NCBI GenBank assembly: GCA_027717925.1
Contig: JALLON010000080.1
Span: 1-10,177, forward strand
DNA length: 10,177 nt
Reading direction: 5' to 3'
Source of the DNA: Acidobacteria bacterium AH-259-G07
GTDB taxonomy: Bacteria; Acidobacteriota; UBA6911; RPQK01; JADFOI01
This document shows positions 1 through 5,973 of this stretch, one piece after another; the first letter of the stretch is position 1, and each line of letters opens with the position of its first letter. Below the pieces are notes generated by a model. That model had not been told where the DNA came from, did no database searches, and saw only the letters and a program-made list of their open reading frames with translations. The position numbers and the translations under genes were made by a program.

Positions 1-668
1 AGGTGACCCGTTTCAGCAGCCGTAACGGCTAACTGGATGGTCTCAAGATCGCGCATTTCCCCCACCAGGATCACATCCGGGTCTTCACGCAGGGCACTGC
101 GCAGCGCGTTGGCAAAAGAATGTGTGTGGGGACCCAATTCTCGCTGATTGAGGAGGCACTTCTTTGATTGGTGAACGAATTCGATGGGATCTTCCACCGT
201 TATGATGTGACCTTCCTCGCTGTTATTAATGTGGTCGACCATGGCTGCCAGGGTGGTCGATTTGCCACTTCCTGTTGGACCGGTTACCAGGACGAGCCCC
301 TTCTCCTGCTCGCAAAGCTTTCTCATGATGGGGGGCAGACCAAGCTCCTCCAAAGACAAGATTTTGGTTGGAATGGTGCGAAAGACGGCAGCTTTCCCTC
401 TGCGCTGCAAAAAAACATTGACGCGGAAGCGGCCGATGTCACCCAGCTCAAACGAGAAGTCCAGCTCGTGAAGTTCCTCGAAGTCCTTGCGCTGGTTATC
501 GGTCATGATGTCATAGATCATCCTGTGGACGTCCTCTTCGGCGAGTCGAGGATGATCCAGCTTCTTCATGTCACCATGAATCCGCACTATAGGGGGTTCG
601 CCGGCGCTAATATGAATGTCTGAGGCACCTTCCTCCACCGCAAATCGGAGCAATTGAGTTATGTCCAT
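1..668 (-). CDS. pilT: Type IV pilus retraction ATPase PilT (3' end beyond the left edge)
   Basis: Hexameric cytoplasmic ATPase that powers pilus retraction and twitching motility. The reading frame stays open from the ATG at 666-668 to the edge, giving 222 residues; family members are about 350-370 long, so roughly the last 40% is missing. The protein starts MDITQLLRFAVEEGASDIHI, the usual PilT N-terminal PAS-like domain start. Visible motifs are Walker A GPTGSGKS (residues 130-137), the Asp box (IITVEDPIEF), the His box (HTHSF), Walker B-like DPDVILVGEMRD and AETGH at the truncated end. The Walker A position fits PilT rather than PilB or GspE, which carry a longer N-terminal region. A purine-rich stretch (GGAAAGGAACGAAGG) precedes the start. 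It is transcribed divergently from the hydroxylase operon and has no obvious functional link to it. PilU is the main alternative. Confidence 0.95.
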   Translation of the reverse strand, partial: MDITQLLRFAVEEGASDIHISAGEPPIVRIHGDMKKLDHPRLAEEDVHRMIYDIMTDNQRKDFEELHELDFSFELGDIGRFRVNVFLQRRGKAAVFRTIPTKILSLEELGLPPIMRKLCEQEKGLVLVTGPTGSGKSTTLAAMVDHINNSEEGHIITVEDPIEFVHQSKKCLLNQRELGPHTHSFANALRSALREDPDVILVGEMRDLETIQLAVTAAETGH

Positions 669-835
669 ACCTTCGTTCCTTTCCTTTCGCTTCTTAGGGA
701 TGACATAAAAGGCCCCTCTTTTCAGTTGAGATTCTCATCAAAAATTGTGAATATGCTACTACATAAAGAGCCAGAGGAACAAGGAAAAGAGGCATATTTA
801 TGCGCTTATGCGGGAAAGAAATCGGAATTATCAGC

Positions 836-898
836 CAGGAGGCAGGAGTCAGGAGCCAGGAGTCAGCAACGTTCAAACTGCAACCTGGAACTTATAGT
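836..898. repeat. Heptanucleotide tandem repeat block (CAGGAGT type)
   Basis: Consecutive 7-bp units in one phase: CAGGAGG, CAGGAGT, CAGGAGC, CAGGAGT, CAGCAAC, GTTCAAA, CTGCAAC, CTGGAAC, TTATAGT. The first four are near-identical and the remainder decay but keep the 7-bp spacing. This looks like the short tandemly repeated repetitive (STRR) class of heptads known from cyanobacteria and other bacteria. It is non-coding. Confidence 0.8.
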
Positions 899-901
899 CT
901 G

Positions 902-943
902 CTCAGAACTTAAAACTCAGAACTCAAAACTCACAACTGAAAC
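902..943. repeat. Heptanucleotide tandem repeat block (CTCAAAA type)
   Basis: Six 7-bp units: CTCAGAA, CTTAAAA, CTCAGAA, CTCAAAA, CTCACAA, CTGAAAC. It is shifted by 3 bp in phase from the neighbouring 836-898 block, so it is a separate array with a different core. Its CTCAAAA core resembles the AGCTCAAA arrays at 8271-8309 and 9263-9301. Confidence 0.8.
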
Positions 944-1033
944 AGCAACAGCACGAAATTGCAGTATGGAGGTCTTGCGCCTGGTTCCTGGCAAAATAAG
1001 TCGTGCCAATTACACTTGCTGGGCTTTTTTTTC

Positions 1034-1062
1034 TTGCACCCTTCTTTGAGAGTGAATATAGT
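1034..1062 (+). promoter_or_regulatory. Candidate sigma70-type promoter of the hydroxylase operon
   Basis: TTGCAC (1034-1039) and TATAGT (1057-1062) are separated by exactly 17 bp, matching TTGACA-N17-TATAAT at 4/6 and 5/6. Transcription would start near 1069, leaving about 29 nt of leader that contains AAGGAGG (1087-1093) in front of the ATG at 1098. Both position and spacing fit, but no experimental support is available and the consensus of this organism is unknown. Confidence 0.5.
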
Positions 1063-1097
1063 GAGTAGCCAGACCATATCAACTGGAAGGAGGATCT

Positions 1098-1742
1098 ATG
1101 GGCAAAGAGAAAAAGGTCGACAAGGGCGGCTCCAACCTCTCCCGTCGTGATTTTCTGCGGGGTAGTACGGCTGGCGCTCTTTCCACCGGATTGCTTTCCG
1201 GGCGAGCAATGGGGGGGGCTGCCGAGGCTGCTGTTGACGTGCAAATCCTCGGGCCCGAGCCTCTCCCAATGATGCTTCGCATTAACGGTAAGACTCACCG
1301 AATGAAGCTGGAACCGCGCGTGACCTTGCTGGATGCACTTCGCAATCATCTCGACTTGACCGGTGCTAAGAAGGTTTGCGACCGTGCGACCTGCGGCGCC
1401 TGCACGGTGATTCTCAATGGAAAGCCTGCCTACGCTTGCACTGTATTGGCCATTGAGGCACAGGGAAAGGAAATTCAAACCATTGAGGGTCTGGCTTCAG
1501 GTGAGGAGCTTCACCCCATGCAGGCCGCTTTTATCGAAAACGATGCACAGCAGTGCGGTTTCTGCACACCGGGTTTTGTGATGGCCTGTAAGGCATTTTT
1601 GGACCAAAACCCGAACCCAAGCCGAGAAGACATCGAGAAAGGACTCGGGGGCAACCTTTGCCGCTGCGGTACCTACGTGGGTATCCGCCAGGCCGTGCTG
1701 GATGTCGCCAGGGCGGGGAAAGGAGGAGAAGGTAATGCCTGA
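1098..1742 (+). CDS. Tat-exported 2x[2Fe-2S] subunit of a xanthine-oxidase-family molybdenum hydroxylase
   Basis: Electron-transfer subunit carrying the two [2Fe-2S] clusters that pass electrons from the molybdenum site to FAD. An N-terminal twin-arginine signal is visible (SRRDFL, residues 15-20, then an Ala/Gly/Leu-rich stretch to about residue 45), so the complex should be exported folded to the periplasm. The plant-ferredoxin-like domain binds the first cluster through C94, C99, C102 and C114 (CGAC core); the C-terminal helical domain binds the second through C153, C156 (CGFCTPG), C188 and C190 (NLCRCGTY). All eight ligands are present. The 214-residue length matches exported small subunits such as PaoA/YagT. 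The start is supported by AAGGAGG four bases upstream. It overlaps the catalytic-subunit gene by 8 bp. The substrate cannot be read from this subunit. Confidence 0.95.
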   Translation: MGKEKKVDKGGSNLSRRDFLRGSTAGALSTGLLSGRAMGGAAEAAVDVQILGPEPLPMMLRINGKTHRMKLEPRVTLLDALRNHLDLTGAKKVCDRATCGACTVILNGKPAYACTVLAIEAQGKEIQTIEGLASGEELHPMQAAFIENDAQQCGFCTPGFVMACKAFLDQNPNPSREDIEKGLGGNLCRCGTYVGIRQAVLDVARAGKGGEGNA

Positions 1743-3864
1743 ATATTACTGGCCTGAAGAGGGAAAGAGGAGTTTGATTGGGAAAAGGCATTCCAGGCTG
1801 GACGGGCCGGCTAAAGTGTCGGGGAAGGCAAGGTACGCCTACGACACCAACCGCCCAGGGATGCTCTTTGGGAAAGGTTTGCGCTGTCCCCATGCCCATG
1901 CTCGGATCACTAAGTTGGATACGTCGGCGGCCAAGAAAATGCCAGGTGTTAAGGCCGTGCGCGTGGTTCAGGATGTGGGCTCAGAAATTCACTTTGCTCT
2001 GGATGAGATTGTCTTCCTGGCAGCGGTGACTGAGGAGATCGCAACAGACGCCATTCGCGCGATCAAGGTGGAGTACGAAGTTCTTCCTCACTTCGTGACA
2101 GAGGAGCAGCGCGATAAGGCTCCCGAGGCTAAACCGGCAGAGGAGGAGGTGACCGGAGAGCCGAATGCTGCCATGGAAGCTGCGGATGTTAAGGTAGAAG
2201 GCTACTATGGGATTGTCCCCATTGCTCATTGTTGTCTGGAAGCACATGGGCAAGTCTGCGAGTGGGAAGATGAGCAGAACATGACCACCTGGTGCTCGAC
2301 GCAAAATGTCTCGGGAATGCCCGCACAATTCGCGGAAAAATTGAACATTCCGGCCTCCAATGTTCGGGCCGTCACCCAGTATATGGGGGGCGGTTTTGGA
2401 AGTAAATTCAGCGCTGACCGGTGGGGAATCGAGTGCGCTGAACTGGCCCGTGAGGCAGGGGCCCCAGTGAAATTGATGCTGGAGCGGGACGCAGAGATGA
2501 CCGTGGCTGGAGACCGGCCTTCCGCATACGCTCGGATTCAGCTGGGTGCCAAAAGGGATGGCACCCTTACAGCCTGGGTCTCGGAATCCTGGGGTTCAGG
2601 AGGCGTAGGTGGTCGTGGTGCTCCACCTCTGCCTTATATTTTTCAGGTCCCCAACCGGCGCCACCAACACACTGCGGTGAGAACCAACCGGGCCGGTGCC
2701 CGAGCCTGGCGCGCACCGCGTCATCCACAGGCTTGTCACTTGACGATGGGTGTCTTGGAGGATCTGGCCGCTGAGCTTAGAATGGACCCTCTGGATTTAT
2801 TCCTGAAAAACGTGTCCATCATGGGTCCACGGGCCAAAACCTTTGAGGAAGAGCTCAAAAAGGCTGCCGAGTTGATGGAGTGGAAAAAGAAGTGGCATCC
2901 TCGCGGAGACAGCGGCAGCGGTCGAGTCAAGAGAGGGCTCGGCTTAGCCATGCACACCTGGGGAGGCCGGGCACATCGCAGCAACTGTGAACTACTTGTT
3001 TACCCGGATGGCTCTGTCGAGGCTAAACTGGGCAGCCAGGACCTGGGAACGGGCACCAGAACAGTGATCGCTATTGTCCTGGCAGAGACCTTCGGAGTGC
3101 CACTTGCAGCGGTCAAAGTGAACATCGGAGATAGTCGATATCCCGCCTCAGGAGCTTCCGGCGGCAGCACAACGGTCGGAGGCGTCAGTTCCTCCACACG
3201 AAGGGCTGCTCTGAATGCTCTGGAGCAGTTATTTGCCAAGGTTGCTCCTGATCTTGGAGTGAGCCCCGATCAACTGGAAGCGGTCGAGGGCAGAATCCAG
3301 GTGAAAGGAAATTCCGGCAAGAATCTTTCCTGGAAGCAGGCAACTGCCAAAATCGGGGTGAACCCCATCAGTGTCACTGGTGCAAATCCAGGTGTTGGGA
3401 AGCTGAATGACAGCGGTGTGGGCGGCGTTCAAATGGCCGATGTCTCTGTCGATGTGGAAACAGGCCTGGTCAAGATCAACAAGATGGTTGCCGTGCAGGA
3501 TTGTGGCTTGATCATTGACTTGAAGACTGCAGAGAGCCAGGTTTATGGAGCACTGATTATGGGGATCGCTTACGCGCTTTCGGAAGAGAAAATCGTCGAT
3601 CCGGTGACGGGGCGCATCCTCAATGCCAATATGGAGTTTTACAAGCTGCCGGGCGTTGGCGACATAGGCGAGTTGGTGGTGCACATGATGAAGGGGCGCC
3701 GTTACGATGAGCGGGGTGTGATCGGTTTGGGTGAGCCACCGGTCATCTCACCCGGTGCTGCTATCGGTAATGCGGTAGCCAACGCCATCGGTGTGAGAGT
3801 ACCCTACTTGCCCGCCACGCCGGATCGCGTACTGAGCGCTCTGGAGAAAGGAGGGATGGCCTGA
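1735..3864 (+). CDS. Molybdopterin-binding catalytic subunit of a xanthine-oxidase-family hydroxylase (aldehyde oxidase type)
   Basis: Catalytic subunit holding the molybdenum cofactor; family members hydroxylate aldehydes, purines or N-heterocycles using water. I chose the ATG at 1735 (MPEYYW, 709 residues) because GGAGGAGAAGG lies just upstream inside the preceding gene; an in-frame ATG at 1702 would add 11 residues and lacks such a site. The N-terminal a/b-hammerhead domain starts at about residue 15 (RLDGPAKVSGKARYAYD). Cofactor motifs are GGGFGSKF (218-225), RAWRAPRHPQ (323-332), GSQDLGTGTRT (433-443) and GLGEPP, with E667 as the expected catalytic glutamate. No signal peptide is seen, so it probably leaves the cell bound to the Tat-targeted FeS subunit, as in PaoABC. 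RAPRHP has Arg where many relatives have Gly. Substrate unknown; no XdhC-type maturation gene is in the window. Confidence 0.93.
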   Translation: MPEYYWPEEGKRSLIGKRHSRLDGPAKVSGKARYAYDTNRPGMLFGKGLRCPHAHARITKLDTSAAKKMPGVKAVRVVQDVGSEIHFALDEIVFLAAVTEEIATDAIRAIKVEYEVLPHFVTEEQRDKAPEAKPAEEEVTGEPNAAMEAADVKVEGYYGIVPIAHCCLEAHGQVCEWEDEQNMTTWCSTQNVSGMPAQFAEKLNIPASNVRAVTQYMGGGFGSKFSADRWGIECAELAREAGAPVKLMLERDAEMTVAGDRPSAYARIQLGAKRDGTLTAWVSESWGSGGVGGRGAPPLPYIFQVPNRRHQHTAVRTNRAGARAWRAPRHPQACHLTMGVLEDLAAELRMDPLDLFLKNVSIMGPRAKTFEEELKKAAELMEWKKKWHPRGDSGSGRVKRGLGLAMHTWGGRAHRSNCELLVYPDGSVEAKLGSQDLGTGTRTVIAIVLAETFGVPLAAVKVNIGDSRYPASGASGGSTTVGGVSSSTRRAALNALEQLFAKVAPDLGVSPDQLEAVEGRIQVKGNSGKNLSWKQATAKIGVNPISVTGANPGVGKLNDSGVGGVQMADVSVDVETGLVKINKMVAVQDCGLIIDLKTAESQVYGALIMGIAYALSEEKIVDPVTGRILNANMEFYKLPGVGDIGELVVHMMKGRRYDERGVIGLGEPPVISPGAAIGNAVANAIGVRVPYLPATPDRVLSALEKGGMA

Positions 3865-4850
3865 TGCAAGCCTTTGAGTATGTGAGTCCTGCCACAAAGC
3901 AGGATGCTGTCAAGTTGCTGGCCGGTGCCGGTGCGGAAAGCGCAGTGTTGGCCGGTGGAACAGACTTGCTGAGCTTGATGAAGGACTATGTTATAGCGCC
4001 GAAACGGGTTGTGAATATCAAGTCCATCAAAGAGCTTCAAGGGATCCGCTATGATTCAAGACGAGGACTGAAACTAGGCGTCCTCACCACGCTCGACCAA
4101 CTGCTGGCCGACAAGAAGATCAAGCAGGAGTATTCGTCGCTCTGGCAAGCAGCCCAAGGAGTCCGCAGCCCCCAAATTCAGAACATGGGAACGGTTGGAG
4201 GTGACCTCTGCCAAAGACCTCGATGTTGGTATTATCGAAACGGATATGGTCTGCTGGCCATGCAAAATGGGAAATCCATGGTGCTCGAGGGAGACAACCG
4301 TTACCATGCGATCCTGGGGAATACCGGTCCGGCTTATTTCGTGAACGCCTCCAGCTTGGCTCCAGCTTTAATCGCACTGGGTTCAAGACTCAAGATTTTT
4401 GGACCCGACGGCGCTCGGGAAGTTGATTTGCAGGATTTTTACCTGATTCCAACCAAGCAGGGAGAGAGGGAGTACAAACTGGCAGCAGCAGAAATTGTGA
4501 CCGACATCCTTGTCCCTCCGGCTTCAAGGCGAAACAATGCCACCTATGAGGTACGGCAGAAGGAAGCTCTTGATTGGCCTTTGGCAGCGGCGGCCGTAGC
4601 GCTGCAGATGGATGGAAGCCGAGTCAAGACTGCTCGAGTTGTTCTGGGACACGTCGCCCCCATTCCCTGGAGGGCCCCTCAAGCGGAGAAGTTTCTGGCC
4701 GGCAAAACAATTGGTGAGGATGTCGCTGAGAGGGCGGGAGAAGCTGCCGTAACCGGAGCGAGGCCACTGAGTGGGAATAAATACAAAATCCGGCTAGCTC
4801 GCGTGGCGGTCAAAAGAGCCATCCTGCGGGCCACGGGTACGGAGGTTTAA
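3864..4850 (+). CDS. FAD-binding subunit of a xanthine-oxidase-family molybdenum hydroxylase
   Basis: Flavin subunit that receives electrons from the [2Fe-2S] clusters and hands them to the final acceptor. Its ATG shares one base with the TGA of the catalytic gene (TGATG), and GAAAGGAGG sits just upstream, indicating translational coupling. FAD-binding motifs are AGGTDL (30-35) and NMGTVGGDLCQRPRCWYYR (107-125); the C-terminal CO-dehydrogenase-flavoprotein-like domain follows from about residue 220. CQRPRCWYYR (C116, C121) is typical of the branch whose flavin subunit carries an additional [4Fe-4S] cluster, as in PaoB and 4-hydroxybenzoyl-CoA reductase. Here these are the only two cysteines in all 328 residues, so a complete four-cysteine cluster cannot form from this chain alone. 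Length is normal, with no frameshift evident. Confidence 0.93.
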   Translation: MQAFEYVSPATKQDAVKLLAGAGAESAVLAGGTDLLSLMKDYVIAPKRVVNIKSIKELQGIRYDSRRGLKLGVLTTLDQLLADKKIKQEYSSLWQAAQGVRSPQIQNMGTVGGDLCQRPRCWYYRNGYGLLAMQNGKSMVLEGDNRYHAILGNTGPAYFVNASSLAPALIALGSRLKIFGPDGAREVDLQDFYLIPTKQGEREYKLAAAEIVTDILVPPASRRNNATYEVRQKEALDWPLAAAAVALQMDGSRVKTARVVLGHVAPIPWRAPQAEKFLAGKTIGEDVAERAGEAAVTGARPLSGNKYKIRLARVAVKRAILRATGTEV

Positions 4851-4852
4851 CC

Positions 4853-5062
4853 ATGTCTACAAGCCCGAAATTATTGAGAAACCGGTGCCGGCGTTTGCGT
4901 TCGAAGGGAATGTTTATCGATGTTGAGCCCGATCCCACAGTTCCCGATATGAATGACGGGTGCTTCTGGTGTACCCATACGATGAATGCTCTGGGACCGG
5001 ATGGGAAGGGGGCCGACGACGAGAGTTGCCACCCGGGACGCTCATGCTATGAGCCTGTGTAG
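4853..5062 (+). CDS. Small cysteine-rich protein of unknown function, last gene of the hydroxylase operon
   Basis: I do not recognise this 69-residue protein. It begins 2 bp after the FAD-subunit stop and has a strong site (GGAGG) in the expected place, so it is very likely translated as part of the operon. The first ~19 residues are basic (KLLRNRCRRLRSKG); the rest is acidic and carries CFWC (C37, C40), H42, then C59, H60 and C65 in ESCHPGRSCYE. The arrangement C-X2-C-X18-C-X5-C suggests binding of a metal ion or Fe-S cluster. There is no Tat or Sec signal and no membrane segment. A second possible start at M20 would remove C12 and the basic tail. Plausible roles, all inferred, are electron transfer, cluster donation or assembly of the hydroxylase. 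It does not look like a remnant of a larger gene. Confidence 0.75.
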   Translation: MSTSPKLLRNRCRRLRSKGMFIDVEPDPTVPDMNDGCFWCTHTMNALGPDGKGADDESCHPGRSCYEPV

Positions 5063-5121
5063 GGAATAAGGGAACTTCTTTTTCACTCGACCGCTCAGGC
5101 TCGAGCTTCCGTTTGAAGTTC
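5051..5121. repeat. Overlapping inverted repeats after the hydroxylase operon
   Basis: Three perfect inverted repeats interleave here: GAGCCTG (5051-5057) with CAGGCTC (5096-5102), GAACTTC (5072-5078) with GAAGTTC (5115-5121), and CTCGA (5086-5090) with TCGAG (5101-5105) nested in the second pair. The first pair is mutually exclusive with the third. No T-run follows, so this is not a standard intrinsic terminator; it may be an mRNA-stabilising or attenuating structure between the operon and the next gene. Confidence 0.4.
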
Positions 5122-5190
5122 TGTTCAAAACTTTGATAGCATAAATAAGAAGGTCTGAAATCATAAACATGGAGGTAGACGAAAGTTAAA

Positions 5191-5853
5191 ATGAGAAAAG
5201 TATTCTTCAGTTTGATCCTCGCCGTTGTGCTGTTGGCCCCCTTAAGCGCTGCGGACGCGACGATCGTGGGAGACTATGTGGAAGCGCGGACTGCAGATGT
5301 CTATACCGGTTCCTGCTTTGCCAACGCTGAAGTCAACCTCACCGGCCAGGAAGCAATTATGGCGTGGCGTGTTCGCCAAGGCAGCTGGAGCGGTGTTTCT
5401 CTTGACGGACTCAGTGTTGTGGCCGTCATCAAGGCCAATGCGACATTGGGAGATCCTTTCGCCAATCCACTGCCGGCTCGCTCACTCATCGTGGTGGATG
5501 ATCGGGCAAGTCAGGAGCAGAAGCGGGCATTGGCGGGATTTGCACAGTCGATGGCAGGTGATCTCTTGGAGAACGTCGTGTCTGTGCAGGCCGCCGAAAT
5601 TGATATGGCCTTGGATCGGAGCAGCAACTCTGTGAGCCTGCGAGCAGGGGATGTCATCACCATTAAAACCCGAGCCCTAACCCCAAAAGATCTCATGTGT
5701 GGCAATGAAGAGGTCTACTATCCGCCCCTGACGGAAGTTTCCGAGGCCGTTCCAGCCTTCAGTTTGCAGCACGAGTTTCGCGGAAAGGGGCTGGACAGTA
5801 CCTGGAGCAGTCCCGGAAGACGGAGTGCCTTTATCGGTACCTTTTCGCGCTGA
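5191..5853 (+). CDS. Secreted DUF1326-family protein
   Basis: Protein of 220 residues resembling the DUF1326 family, whose function is not established. A Sec signal peptide is clear (MRKVFFSLILAVVLLAPLSA, cleavage probably near residues 20-23), so the mature protein is periplasmic or released. Family-like stretches follow: EARTADVYTGSCFANAE (31-47), LTGQEAIMAWRVRQGSW, LDGLSVVAVIKANATLGDP, QSMAGDLLENVV, and a C-terminal CGNEEVYYPPL (from C170) and STWSSPGRRSAFIGTF. C42 and C170 are the two mature cysteines and could form a disulfide or bind metal; that is inference. The start is fixed because an in-frame stop lies just upstream, yet GGAGGT (5171-5176) is 14 bases from the ATG, which is unusually far. 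It lies 128 bp after the small Cys-rich gene, so co-transcription with the hydroxylase is uncertain. Confidence 0.85.
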   Translation: MRKVFFSLILAVVLLAPLSAADATIVGDYVEARTADVYTGSCFANAEVNLTGQEAIMAWRVRQGSWSGVSLDGLSVVAVIKANATLGDPFANPLPARSLIVVDDRASQEQKRALAGFAQSMAGDLLENVVSVQAAEIDMALDRSSNSVSLRAGDVITIKTRALTPKDLMCGNEEVYYPPLTEVSEAVPAFSLQHEFRGKGLDSTWSSPGRRSAFIGTFSR

Positions 5854-5856
5854 GCC

Positions 5857-5932
5857 GAGACAGGGACTAGCAGATCCAACAGCGGAAAACCTGACAGCAA
5901 TTCAAACAGAGGTCTGTCTCAGTCAACTGACT
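5857..5932. repeat. Inverted repeats between the two secreted-protein genes
   Basis: GAGACAG (5857-5863) pairs perfectly with CTGTCTC (5914-5920) across a 50-nt loop, and AGTCA/TGACT (5921-5932, 2-bp centre) follows directly. There is no T-tract, so terminator function is not supported. A regulatory or structural role is possible but weakly supported. Confidence 0.3.
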
Positions 5933-5973
5933 TGACGGGTTCATTGAATCGACAGTCTTCAAATCATTTTTGC

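Larger units (their letters stand above)
669..1097. other. 429-bp divergent intergenic region between pilT and the hydroxylase operon
   Basis: No convincing gene is seen here; short frames in this stretch are low-complexity. It must carry the promoters of both divergent units. Contents noted: a short palindrome TGAGATTCTCA at 727-737 (5+1+5) that could be an operator on the pilT side, two 7-bp-period repeat blocks (836-898 and 902-943), an imperfectly placed inverted repeat TGGCA/TGCCA near 990-1010, a run of eight T at about 1025-1032, and a sigma70-like promoter at 1034-1062. I could not identify a convincing pilT promoter. Confidence 0.6.

Noticed and set aside
168..623. 151-codon plus-strand open frame over pilT
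   Set aside because: The opposite strand encodes all PilT motifs in one continuous frame; this is its shadow.
1018..1034. T-run at about 1025-1032 considered as an intrinsic terminator
   Set aside because: No GC-rich stem directly precedes it; the only nearby inverted repeat (TGGCA/TGCCA) ends about 15 bp upstream, and no plus-strand gene lies before it to terminate.
924..1478. 184-codon minus-strand open frame over the start of the FeS subunit gene
   Set aside because: It is antisense to the intact [2Fe-2S] subunit, shows no motif, and runs through the repeat region.
1702..1734. Upstream ATG at 1702 as the start of the catalytic subunit
   Set aside because: It would lengthen the overlap with the FeS gene to 41 bp and has no ribosome binding site, whereas the ATG at 1735 is preceded by GGAGGAGAAGG.
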